53,804 nt of DNA from Myxococcales bacterium (GTDB lineage: Bacteria > Myxococcota_A > Polyangia > Polyangiales > Polyangiaceae): the NCBI GenBank assembly GCA_016794345.1, contig JAEUKE010000134.1, forward strand, positions 1-53,804, in the 5' to 3' direction. The notes beneath the pieces are model-generated. The model was not told where the DNA came from, did not search any database, and saw nothing but the letters and a program-made list of their open reading frames with translations. This document shows, in pieces, positions 1 through 7,279 of this stretch. The position numbers were made by a program, and so were the translations under genes. Each line of letters begins with the position of its first letter. The first letter of the stretch is position 1.

Positions 1-1
1 G

Positions 2-1189
2 CGCGCCACACGCGGGCCCGCGAGCCGCGCCGACATCCCCAAGCAGGCCCAGCCCGTCCGCCGTCGCCAGGCGATCCAGGCGATGCGGCAGTCGGCCCGG
101 CGGCTGTCCTCGATGCCAGCGCCGCCCTCGTCGCGGCGCCCCGGGCCGTCGAGCCGGCGGCCGCTCTCCGAGCTCACGCGGACCATGGAGATGTCCGTGC
201 CCGCCGAGGCAAAAGAGACAGCAGTGTCATTGCCGCCGCGCCCGAGCACGAGGCCGGCGAGCGCCCGCCCCGCTGTGGGGAGCGCCAGGCCACGCGTCGA
301 CACGCCCACGAACTTGAGGATCCCGAAGCCGCCGCCGCTTCCGTCGGATCCGGACATCCCCGTGCCGACTGCCCCCCCGACCACGACCACCGTGCGGCCG
401 GTGGCCGTCCGGACGGTCACGCAGCGGCCGCCCGCCAAGACGTTGCCCCCCTCCCCGCGCGTCGTCGTGCCGGCGGAGAACGTCCTGGCCGTGCCAACCT
501 CCAAGCCGCCCACGGATCCTTGGGCGGACGCCGTCACCGGCAACGGCGGCGTCGCCTCCTACGAGTCGGTGTTCGAGTCGCAACAACAGGCACCCAGGTT
601 CGGGCCGCCGCCCGAGGATCTCGCGCGGCTGCTCGCGCAGAGGCAGCCGTCGTTCACCATCGTCAATCAGCTGCTCGTCGCGGGGCTCACGGCGGCGCTC
701 GTCGTCGCGCTCGGCATCATCTTCCTCACGCGCAGCGACGACAGCCAGAAGACCGCCGCGCAGCCGCCCGCGCCGAAGACGGCCGAGGCCGCCGCGCAGC
801 CCCCGCCCGTCGTGCCGCCTGCTCCGCCCCCCGCGCCGACGAACGCAGCCGCAGCCCCGCCCGCGACAACCGTCGCCAACACCCCGCAGATGCCCGACCC
901 GTCGGAGCTCTCCGACCAGCTCGGCTACTTGCACGTCAAAGGTCCCGCCGACGCGGACGTCTACCTGAGCGGCGTCCGCAAGGGCAGGACCAACGACACG
1001 CTCCTCGTGCCCTGCGGCCGCTTCTTCATGCGGCTCGCCCAGCAGGGCGTGCAGGGCCCCTACCCCGAGTGGCTGAGCCGCGGCGAGACGATCTTCGTCG
1101 CCTGCAAGTCCTCGACGGTGCTGACGGCGCGGCTCATCGCCGACGAGGCGGGGCCGCCGCTTCCGCGCCCTCGACGAGGCTTCCTCTAG
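2..1189 (+). CDS. Pro/Ala-rich membrane protein with PEGA-like C-terminal domain (5' truncated by window edge)
   Basis: The reading frame is open to the left edge, so the N-terminus lies outside the window; the first internal ATG is at 83. Visible parts: a long basic, Pro/Ser/Ala-rich linker, one hydrophobic transmembrane segment around residues 223-245 of the visible part (core LLVAGLTAALVVALGIIFL), a second Pro/Ala-rich linker, and a C-terminal module of about 80 residues beginning GYLHVKGPADADVYLSG that resembles a PEGA domain. In myxobacteria this order (linker, one membrane span, PEGA-like outer domain) often forms the C-terminal half of membrane Ser/Thr protein kinases. The kinase domain would be upstream and cannot be seen, so that identity is inference. 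The gene converges on the TPR lipoprotein gene. Confidence 0.6.
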   Translation, partial: RATRGPASRADIPKQAQPVRRRQAIQAMRQSARRLSSMPAPPSSRRPGPSSRRPLSELTRTMEMSVPAEAKETAVSLPPRPSTRPASARPAVGSARPRVDTPTNLRIPKPPPLPSDPDIPVPTAPPTTTTVRPVAVRTVTQRPPAKTLPPSPRVVVPAENVLAVPTSKPPTDPWADAVTGNGGVASYESVFESQQQAPRFGPPPEDLARLLAQRQPSFTIVNQLLVAGLTAALVVALGIIFLTRSDDSQKTAAQPPAPKTAEAAAQPPPVVPPAPPPAPTNAAAAPPATTVANTPQMPDPSELSDQLGYLHVKGPADADVYLSGVRKGRTNDTLLVPCGRFFMRLAQQGVQGPYPEWLSRGETIFVACKSSTVLTARLIADEAGPPLPRPRRGFL

Positions 1190-1242
1190 CAGTCTGCTGA
1201 AATTGGGCGACGTCACGCCGCTGGGTGGGGTTGTTGCTGCTC

Positions 1243-1290
1243 TTTCACCCCCCCACCCCCCCTCACCTGCGGTGAGGGGGGAGCGTGACG
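1243..1290. repeat. C/G-rich palindromic repeat, copy 1 (possible bidirectional terminator)
   Basis: It lies between two convergent genes. A perfect 11-bp stem (1257-1267 with 1271-1281, loop TGC) is preceded by TTTCACCCCCCC. The same layout recurs in reverse orientation near 36.5 kb. There is no T-tract, so terminator function is only inferred. The rest of 1190-1449 shows no convincing gene. Confidence 0.6.
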
Positions 1291-1449
1291 ACTCTGTCGT
1301 TCTCTCATCCGGCCTGGCTCTCGCCCGGAAGAAAGAGGCGAGCCGTGGCGCTCGCCATGCGGCCGCTTACGCGGCGAGCAAGCACGCGATGCGGAGTAAG
1401 TTGTAGGCAGCGGCGTCGAGCGTGCTCGCGTACGGTCGCTGGTGGGGGG

Positions 1450-2592
1450 CTACTTCTTGCTCTCGAGCTCGGTGAGCTCGGCGAAGGCGGCCTTCACACG
1501 CGGGTCCTCCGGATCGACCGCCTTGGCCTTCTCGAAGGCCGCGCGCGCTTCTGCGAGCTTGCCCCGCCGCGCGTGCAGGTTGCCGAGGTTGATCCAGGCC
1601 GAGACGAGCCTGTCGTCGACGGCGAGCGCCTCTTCGTAGAACGCCTGCGCCTTGTCGGGCTGCCCCTTCTGGTCATACGCGTAACCGAGGTTGGAGAGGA
1701 CCGCCGCGCTCTTCGGCGCGAGCTTCTTCGCCTTCTCGAGCTCGGCGATGGCGTCGTCGAAGCGCGCCTCGAACAGGAGCGCCGAGCCGAGATCGTTCAG
1801 GGTGCCCGGATCGTTCGGCGCGAGCTGGATGGCCTTCCGGTAGGTCGTGATGGCGTCGGCGACGCGACCGACGAGCATCTGCGCCGTGCCGAGGTTCGCG
1901 AGGCGCTGGGCGGAGCGCGGGTCGAGCTCGGCCGCGCGAGAGAGCGCCTTCACCGCGCCCTCTTTATCGCCCTTCGCGAGGAGGCAGACCCCGAACGACG
2001 AAAACGCCTCCGGATCGGTCGCGTCGAGCTCCACCGCGCGCTTGAGCGAAGCGTGCGCCTCGTCAGCCTTGCCGAGCACGAGCAACGCGCGGCCCAGCTC
2101 GAGGTGCGCCGGCGCGTAGGTGTCGTCGAGCTTCGTCGCCTTGCGAAGCTCGTTCACCATGCCCTTGAGGGTGGGGCTGTCTTTGGCGCCGCCGAAATCC
2201 GTCGGCACGTCTTCCTTCGCGAGGCGCGAGCGAACGAACCCCACGATCCCGGCCGGGTCCTTCGGCGCCGCCTGGGACGCCTTTTTGTAAGCCGCCTCCG
2301 CCCCCGCGTAGTCCCCCTTGTCGTAGAGCTTGTCTCCCTCCGCGAGGAGCGCGTCCTGTTTGGAGCCGTCGCCGCGCGCGAGCGGGCGTGGCTTCGTCGG
2401 CTCGGCCGGTTGCGCCGCGGGAGCGGGGGGCTCGGGCGCGGCGCTGGCCGACGCGGAGGCCGGCGGCGGAAGAGCCGGGGACGAGGCGAGCGGCGGCGGC
2501 CAGAGCGGCGGCGCGGACGTCGGCTCGATCACCGGCGACGGCGCGTCCGCGCAGGCGACGAGCAGGAGCGCGCCGAGGAGGGCGGCCCTCAT
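1450..2592 (-). CDS. TPR-repeat lipoprotein
   Basis: About 380 residues. The ATG at 2592 overlaps the stop of spoVR (ATGA), which points to translational coupling. The N-terminus is a short lipoprotein signal with lipobox LVAC and Cys at residue 14, followed by a Pro/Ala-rich linker to about residue 75. The rest is tetratricopeptide repeats, visible as repeated units such as AELDPRSAQRLANLGTAQM and AIQLAPNDPGTLNDLGSAL. It is predicted to be anchored in a membrane and to act as a protein-protein scaffold. Being third in the yeaH-spoVR operon, it may link that stress module to the envelope, which is inference. A longer open frame runs upstream through spoVR in another frame, but the signal peptide and coupling decide the start. 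Confidence 0.85.
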   Translation of the reverse strand: MRAALLGALLLVACADAPSPVIEPTSAPPLWPPPLASSPALPPPASASASAAPEPPAPAAQPAEPTKPRPLARGDGSKQDALLAEGDKLYDKGDYAGAEAAYKKASQAAPKDPAGIVGFVRSRLAKEDVPTDFGGAKDSPTLKGMVNELRKATKLDDTYAPAHLELGRALLVLGKADEAHASLKRAVELDATDPEAFSSFGVCLLAKGDKEGAVKALSRAAELDPRSAQRLANLGTAQMLVGRVADAITTYRKAIQLAPNDPGTLNDLGSALLFEARFDDAIAELEKAKKLAPKSAAVLSNLGYAYDQKGQPDKAQAFYEEALAVDDRLVSAWINLGNLHARRGKLAEARAAFEKAKAVDPEDPRVKAAFAELTELESKK

Positions 2593-4139
2593 TGGCGGTA
2601 CGGGACGACGGAGTGCTCGCTCCCGTCGTAGCGGAGCATGACGGACTTCTGGTCGAGCTTGGTCGTGATCGCGACAGGCCGCTTCCAGGCTCGCACGAGC
2701 GCCTGGAGGGTCTCCTTCGCGTAGTCCTGACGGAGGTCGATCCCCATGTGCTCGTGGGTGAGGAGGAGCTCTCCGCGGTTGCCGTAGTTGGAGTCCACCA
2801 CGACGATGACGGGGTCGCCGAAGTTGGTGAGCTGGAAGAGGAGCTTCTCTTTCACGTCTTTGAACTGGCGGCTCTCGATCTCGTAGCGGTCGTTCCGACC
2901 CGAGAACCCGAACGTGTAGAGCTTCTGCTGGATGATGAACTCCGGCGTGAGAAACTCGTCGATGAAGGTGACGTCGTTGTAGAGCGCGCGCACCTCGAAG
3001 ACCTTCTTTCGGCCGAGGCCGAGCTTCATGTCCCAGTGGCGCTTCTCGTCGAGGTCGTCGCAGTCCTCCCATTCCTTGCCGAACTGACCCTTGTTCCACC
3101 TGTCTTCGATGTGACGGTAGAGCTCGACGCCGACCTTGTACGGGTTGAACCGCCCGGGCGCGGTGGCCATGACGCCCGCGTTTGCGTCGGCGTAGTCGAT
3201 GATCTCCGAAGCATCGAGGACCTTCTCGGTCATCATCCGCGAGTGCCAGAAGCTGGCCCAGCCCTCGTTCATGACCTTGGTCTGCCGCTGGGGGACGAAG
3301 TAGTAGGCCTCGTCGCGGATGACCTCGAGCACGTCGCGCTCCCAGCGCTCCAGAGGCGCGTGGTCGAGGAGGAACTTGAGCACGTCGCGCTCGGGGCGAG
3401 CGGGGATCTTCCGGTCGCCCTTCTTCTCCTCCAGCTTCTTCTTCTGCGCCTCCAGGTACTCGCGCGGGTTGATGAAGTCGTCCATGTACTCCTTGGCCTG
3501 GAGCTTCGGGACGACCATCGGTTGCTCCTCCTCCTCCTCGACAGGGCGAGGCTTGCCGGAGAACGGCGCCCAGGGGTCGATGAGGTTCTCGAGCGAGAGG
3601 CAGTTGTCGATGAAGCCCTCGACCTTGTTGATGCCGTGGCGCTCGATGTGTCGCGCGACGCGGCTGCCGTGGTTCGCCATCTTGTCGATCCATCGGCGGT
3701 CGGGGTCACCTTCGCGCTTCTTGAGCGGGTCGAGGATCGGACGCGGCGCGTCCAGGTCCGTCGCCTTGAAGCAGAAATTGTTCTTGAAGAAGTCCACGTG
3801 ACCGAGCACGTGCGCCATGACGAGCTTCTGCTCCGTCAGGCTGTTCCCCTCGAGGAGGTAGGCGTACGAGGGGTTGTTGTTGATGACCATCTCGTAGATC
3901 TTCGAGAGGCCGTACTCGTAGCTCTTCGCGAGCTGCTCGTACTCCATCCCGAAGCGCCAGTGCGGGTAGCGGCTGGGGAAGCCGCCGTACGCCGCGATCT
4001 CGTTCATCTGATCGTATTTGAGGATCTCGAAGACCGTCGGGAAGAAGTCGAGCCCGTAGCCCCTCGCGATCGCCTCGATGCGCTCTTGCTCGGCTCGCAG
4101 GTAGCGGGGCAGCGCGGTGTTCAGGGCGAACTTGCTCAT
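2589..4139 (-). CDS. spoVR: SpoVR family protein
   Basis: About 516 residues, the usual size of the SpoVR/YcgB family. Family-typical stretches are visible: the N-terminal helical region with YGLDFFPTVFEILKYDQMNE, the conserved YPHWRFGMEYE, the HVLGHVDFFKNN segment, and NEGWASFWHSRMMTE. The biochemical role is unknown. SpoVR-type proteins are linked to spore cortex formation in Bacillus and to stationary-phase stress in enterobacteria, usually with a YeaH protein and the kinase PrkA/YeaG. Here yeaH lies 2 bases upstream and a TPR lipoprotein overlaps downstream, so the three form an operon. No prkA is visible on this side. The ATG at 4139 is preceded by a weak AAGGG. Confidence 0.95.
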   Translation of the reverse strand: MSKFALNTALPRYLRAEQERIEAIARGYGLDFFPTVFEILKYDQMNEIAAYGGFPSRYPHWRFGMEYEQLAKSYEYGLSKIYEMVINNNPSYAYLLEGNSLTEQKLVMAHVLGHVDFFKNNFCFKATDLDAPRPILDPLKKREGDPDRRWIDKMANHGSRVARHIERHGINKVEGFIDNCLSLENLIDPWAPFSGKPRPVEEEEEQPMVVPKLQAKEYMDDFINPREYLEAQKKKLEEKKGDRKIPARPERDVLKFLLDHAPLERWERDVLEVIRDEAYYFVPQRQTKVMNEGWASFWHSRMMTEKVLDASEIIDYADANAGVMATAPGRFNPYKVGVELYRHIEDRWNKGQFGKEWEDCDDLDEKRHWDMKLGLGRKKVFEVRALYNDVTFIDEFLTPEFIIQQKLYTFGFSGRNDRYEIESRQFKDVKEKLLFQLTNFGDPVIVVVDSNYGNRGELLLTHEHMGIDLRQDYAKETLQALVRAWKRPVAITTKLDQKSVMLRYDGSEHSVVPYRQ

Positions 4140-4141
4140 CC

Positions 4142-5245
4142 TTATTTGCCCTTCCCGAGGAAGTCCTTGATGCTCCCGACGATCGCCTCTTTGTCTCGGA
4201 TCTCGCTGGTGATGACGCGGTCGTCCGCCTTGAAGTGCTCGCGCAGGTCCTTGATGAACTGCCCCGAGCCGTAGGGGCTCTCGACCTGGCCGTAGGCGAA
4301 CATGTTGGCGCGGGGGAGGATCTCCTTCTTGAGGAGCTCGACGCACGCGAGCGTGTCGTCCATCGACCAGTTGTCTCCGTCCGAGAAGTGGAACGGGTAG
4401 ATGTTCCACTCGTCGGCGGGGTACTCGTCCGCGATCATCTGGGCCGCGAGCTTGTACGCGCTGGAGATCATCGTGCCGCCCGACTCGCGCGTGTGGAAGA
4501 AGGTGTCGCGGTCGACCTCCCGCGCGACGGCGTCGTGGATGATGAAGCGCGACTCGAGGCCTTTGTAGTGCCGGGTGAGCCACGCATCGATCCAGAAGGA
4601 CTCGATGCGCACGATCTCCTTCTGCTCGTCACCCATCGAGCCTGACACGTCCATCATGTAGATGATGACGGCGTTGGCCACCGGCTCGTTGATTGTCTTC
4701 CACGAGCGGTACCGCTTGTCGTCCGGGACCGGGACGACCACCGGCCGATCCGCCTTGAACGTCCCGCTCGCGATCATGCGCTTCAGCGCCTCGCGGTAGG
4801 TGCGCTTGAAGTGCCGCAGCGACTCGGGCCCCACGCGGCGGATGCCCGAGTAGCGATCGTGCGCGTTCGAGATCTTGTTCTTGCCGCGGTCCTCGATGTT
4901 CGGCAGCTCGAGCTCCTCGCCCAGGATGTCGGCGAGCTCGTCGAGCGTGATGTCGACCTCGAGGTTGTGGTCGCCCGCGTCCTTGCCGGCCTGCCCCTGC
5001 CCGTCCCCCTGTTGGTCCGAGCCCCCGACGGGATCGCCGGGGTTGCCGTCGCCTTGCGCCACACCCCCCGTTTGTTTGTCCCCGAACTTGAACCTCGGGA
5101 TGTCGATCTGGGGGATGGGGATCGAGACGACGTCTTTGCCCTTCCGACCGACCAGCTCGCCCGTGGAGATGTACTTGCGCAGGTTCTGCCGCACTTTGCC
5201 ACGAACGATCTGGCGGAACCGGCCGTGGTCCTGATCGATCTTCAC
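4142..5245 (-). CDS. yeaH: YeaH/DUF444 family VWA-like protein
   Basis: About 367 residues from a GTG at 5245. The open frame continues further upstream, but that would run into the divergent deacetylase gene, so the GTG before KIDQDHGRFRQI is preferred. A Gly/Gln/Asp-rich linker (about residues 75-110) precedes a von Willebrand A-like fold with an intact MIDAS motif DVSGSMGDEQ near residue 200, plus HTRESGGTMISSAY typical of DUF444. The family acts in a poorly understood stress module with SpoVR and the PrkA kinase. It is first gene of the yeaH-spoVR-TPR operon. The absence of prkA upstream is unusual, since that space holds a divergent gene. Confidence 0.9.
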   Translation of the reverse strand: MKIDQDHGRFRQIVRGKVRQNLRKYISTGELVGRKGKDVVSIPIPQIDIPRFKFGDKQTGGVAQGDGNPGDPVGGSDQQGDGQGQAGKDAGDHNLEVDITLDELADILGEELELPNIEDRGKNKISNAHDRYSGIRRVGPESLRHFKRTYREALKRMIASGTFKADRPVVVPVPDDKRYRSWKTINEPVANAVIIYMMDVSGSMGDEQKEIVRIESFWIDAWLTRHYKGLESRFIIHDAVAREVDRDTFFHTRESGGTMISSAYKLAAQMIADEYPADEWNIYPFHFSDGDNWSMDDTLACVELLKKEILPRANMFAYGQVESPYGSGQFIKDLREHFKADDRVITSEIRDKEAIVGSIKDFLGKGK

Positions 5246-5290
5246 GATGGCCGGAAGATAGCAGGTCGAGCTAAGTTGGGCTCTCCTCTT

Positions 5291-5298
5291 GGTAGGGT
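5291..5298 (+). promoter_or_regulatory. Extended -10 element (GGTAGGGT) for the deacetylase gene
   Basis: TGGTAGGGT ends at 5298, 2 bases before an ATG (5301) and 8 bases before an in-frame GTG (5307). If transcription starts 6-8 bases downstream, the mRNA would begin at the GTG, making it leaderless. Confidence 0.45.
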
Positions 5299-5306
5299 GA
5301 ATGAGC

Positions 5307-6350
5307 GTGCGAACCAAGCTTGCCAGGGTCCTCGACGGCCTCGGCGTCGTGGACGCCATGCTGCGGCTGCGCAACGTCGTCGGTTTCCCTTGGCTGACCT
5401 CGCTTTGTTACCACCGGACGGCCGAGCCGGGCAGCGACCTGGGGCTCGACGGCGCCCTCGCCGACGCGACCCCTGCGCAGTTCGACCAGCAGCTCGCGTT
5501 CCTCTCCCGGTACTTCAATTTCGTTGGGGTCGACGACCTGGTGGGCTTCACCAAGCGGGGCAAGAAGCTCCCGCCCAACCCGGTCTTCTTGAGCTTCGAC
5601 GACGGCTACCGGGAGTGCCTCACCGTGACGCTTCCACTCCTCTCGCGGCACGGCGCGCGGGCGACCTTCTTCATCCCGACCGATCACGTCACACACCGGA
5701 AGCTCTTCTGGTGGGACCGCATCGCGCTCGCCGTGCATGAGTCGAAGCGCGAGCGCGCCGAGATCACCTATCCGGTCCGGCTCACCCTCGATCTCGCGGC
5801 CGCGCCGGAGGCGGCGAAGGCCGAGCTCATCCGGCTCGTGAAGAAGACGAAACGTCTCGACGTGGAGCGCTTCTTGACGGAGCTCGACGCGGCTTGCGAG
5901 GTCCAGCTCCCGCGCGAACGAGAGGAGCGCCTCGTCGACGACTCGCTGATGACGTGGGAGGAAGTGAAGAAGCTCGCCGACGCGGGGATGGACATCGGCT
6001 CTCATACGCGGAGCCACCGCGTCCTGCAGACGCTCGATCCGAGCGAGCACGCGCAGGAGCTCCGCGGCTCGCGGGAGGACCTCGAGGAGCGGCTGGGTCG
6101 ACCCGTCGGCTCCATCGCCTACCCGGTCGGCTACGCGCTCGGCGCGGACGACGTCCTGCGCGGGGCCGTCTCGTCGGCCGGCTACGATCTCGGCTTCACC
6201 TGCCGCGCCGCCGTCATGCCGACCTTCGCGCACCCCGATCCGCTGGATGTGCCCCGGTTCTTGATGGACGTCTCCTACGACGCGCAGCGCTTCTCCGCCT
6301 TCACGAGCGTGCCCGGGCTCGCGCCGCGCACCACGATCGACCTCGGCTGA
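5307..6350 (+). CDS. Polysaccharide deacetylase (CE4/NodB family)
   Basis: Predicted to remove N-acetyl or O-acetyl groups from a cell-wall or exported polysaccharide using a metal ion. The NodB signature is clear: SFDDGY near residue 96 (catalytic base and metal Asp), GARATFFIPTDHV, and the metal-binding pair in SHTRSHRVL about 235 residues in. A long insert separates the two halves. About 347 residues. An ATG lies at 5301, but the position of the -10-like box favours the GTG at 5307; the two differ by two codons. No signal peptide is obvious, so the enzyme may be cytoplasmic or may act on lipid-linked sugars. The gene is divergent from yeaH and monocistronic as far as can be seen. Confidence 0.88.
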   Translation: MRTKLARVLDGLGVVDAMLRLRNVVGFPWLTSLCYHRTAEPGSDLGLDGALADATPAQFDQQLAFLSRYFNFVGVDDLVGFTKRGKKLPPNPVFLSFDDGYRECLTVTLPLLSRHGARATFFIPTDHVTHRKLFWWDRIALAVHESKRERAEITYPVRLTLDLAAAPEAAKAELIRLVKKTKRLDVERFLTELDAACEVQLPREREERLVDDSLMTWEEVKKLADAGMDIGSHTRSHRVLQTLDPSEHAQELRGSREDLEERLGRPVGSIAYPVGYALGADDVLRGAVSSAGYDLGFTCRAAVMPTFAHPDPLDVPRFLMDVSYDAQRFSAFTSVPGLAPRTTIDLG

Positions 6351-6412
6351 GACCGGCGGCGCCCGTCCCCCGAGGCGCCCCTCTTGGCGCTCTCAGGGCG
6401 GAGGGGGAGCGT

Positions 6413-6420
6413 GGTAGCCT
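6413..6420 (+). promoter_or_regulatory. Extended -10 element (TGGTAGCCT) of the first Cys-rich lipoprotein gene
   Basis: TGGTAGCCT ends at 6420, exactly 8 bases before the GTG start at 6429. No Shine-Dalgarno is visible between them, consistent with a leaderless mRNA. Confidence 0.5.
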
Positions 6421-6428
6421 CATCGACC

Positions 6429-7229
6429 GTGTCATCCTTGCGACCTTGGGCTGCGGTCGGCTCGCTCGCGCTCCTCTCTCTTTTCGGGGCGTGCAGCAGT
6501 GATCCGCAAGTGAGCTTCGGCGGCGGCGGCTCGGGCGGATCGACGGGATCCGTGACCGGCTCGACCGGGACGGGGTGCAAGGCGAGCGGCGCCTGCGCCT
6601 CGCCGGCCGAGTGCTGCTCCGGCGCTTGCCAGAGCGGGCAATGTGTCGCCTCCTGCCTCGACGCCGGGTCCATCTGTGAGTTCGGGACGTCGTGTTGCTC
6701 GGGGGAGTGTGAGGACGGCCGGTGCACGGCGCCGACCTGCAAGAACAACGGCGAGCCCTGCGCCGCTCCCGCGGAGTGTTGCGCGGGCGGATGCACGAAC
6801 AACGTCTGCGGCACGGCCTGCGGAGCAGACGGGACTGCCTGCTCGGCGCCGGGGCAGTGTTGCTCGGGGCAATGCAACGGCGGCCAGTGTGGCGCCGGCA
6901 CGATGTGCAAGCCGGGCGGCTCGCCGTGCGGCGGCAACGCCGAGTGCTGCTCGGGCTCGTGCGCGGGCGGCACCTGCGAAACGATCTGCAAGACGAACGG
7001 GCAGCCCTGCCAGCAAGCGGGTGAGTGCTGCATCGCCGCGTGTGACCACGGGCTGTGTGGCAACGCCGCCGGCTGTGCCCACGACGCATGCCAGACCGGC
7101 GCCGCGCTCAACGCGGGGTGCAGCCCTTGTGTGATGGCGATCTGCGCCCAGAACCCGTCTTGCTGCAGCTCGAGCTGGACGAGCGCGTGCACGGCGCTCG
7201 TCGCAACCGCTTGCGGCATCGCCTGCTGA
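6429..7229 (+). CDS. Cysteine-rich repeat lipoprotein (CCSGxC repeats)
   Basis: About 266 residues from the GTG at 6429; upstream alternatives lengthen the protein without improving the signal peptide. A lipoprotein signal with LLSLFGAC is followed by a Gly/Ser/Thr linker. Then come six repeats of about 35 residues of the form ECCSGxCxxGxC, resembling dickkopf/cysteine-knot modules. A C-terminal module (HDACQTGAALNAGC, then SCCSSSWTSAC) recurs in the next gene. The protein is predicted to be exported, lipid-anchored and heavily disulphide-bonded. Its function is unknown; surface adhesion or protease-resistant display are reasonable guesses. It is a paralogue of the downstream gene, likely from local duplication. 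Confidence 0.8.
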   Translation: MSSLRPWAAVGSLALLSLFGACSSDPQVSFGGGGSGGSTGSVTGSTGTGCKASGACASPAECCSGACQSGQCVASCLDAGSICEFGTSCCSGECEDGRCTAPTCKNNGEPCAAPAECCAGGCTNNVCGTACGADGTACSAPGQCCSGQCNGGQCGAGTMCKPGGSPCGGNAECCSGSCAGGTCETICKTNGQPCQQAGECCIAACDHGLCGNAAGCAHDACQTGAALNAGCSPCVMAICAQNPSCCSSSWTSACTALVATACGIAC

Positions 7230-7266
7230 AGCGCGCGCCGAGGCACCGATCACCGAGGCCTTGGTG

Positions 7267-7272
7267 TACCCT
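7267..7272 (+). promoter_or_regulatory. -10-like element (TACCCT) of the second Cys-rich gene
   Basis: TACCCT ends 7 bases before the GTG at 7280, in the 50-base gap between the two paralogues. This suggests the second gene has its own, possibly leaderless, transcript. Confidence 0.4.
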
Positions 7273-7279
7273 GGGCGAC

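Noticed and set aside
1203..1406. 67-codon frame in the gap after the first gene.
   Set aside because: Runs through the palindromic repeat and has no protein-like composition.
1450..3693. A single 747-codon minus-strand frame from the TPR gene upstream through spoVR.
   Set aside because: The upstream part is low-complexity Arg/Pro/Gly in a frame shadowing spoVR. The lipoprotein signal and ATGA overlap set the start at 2592.
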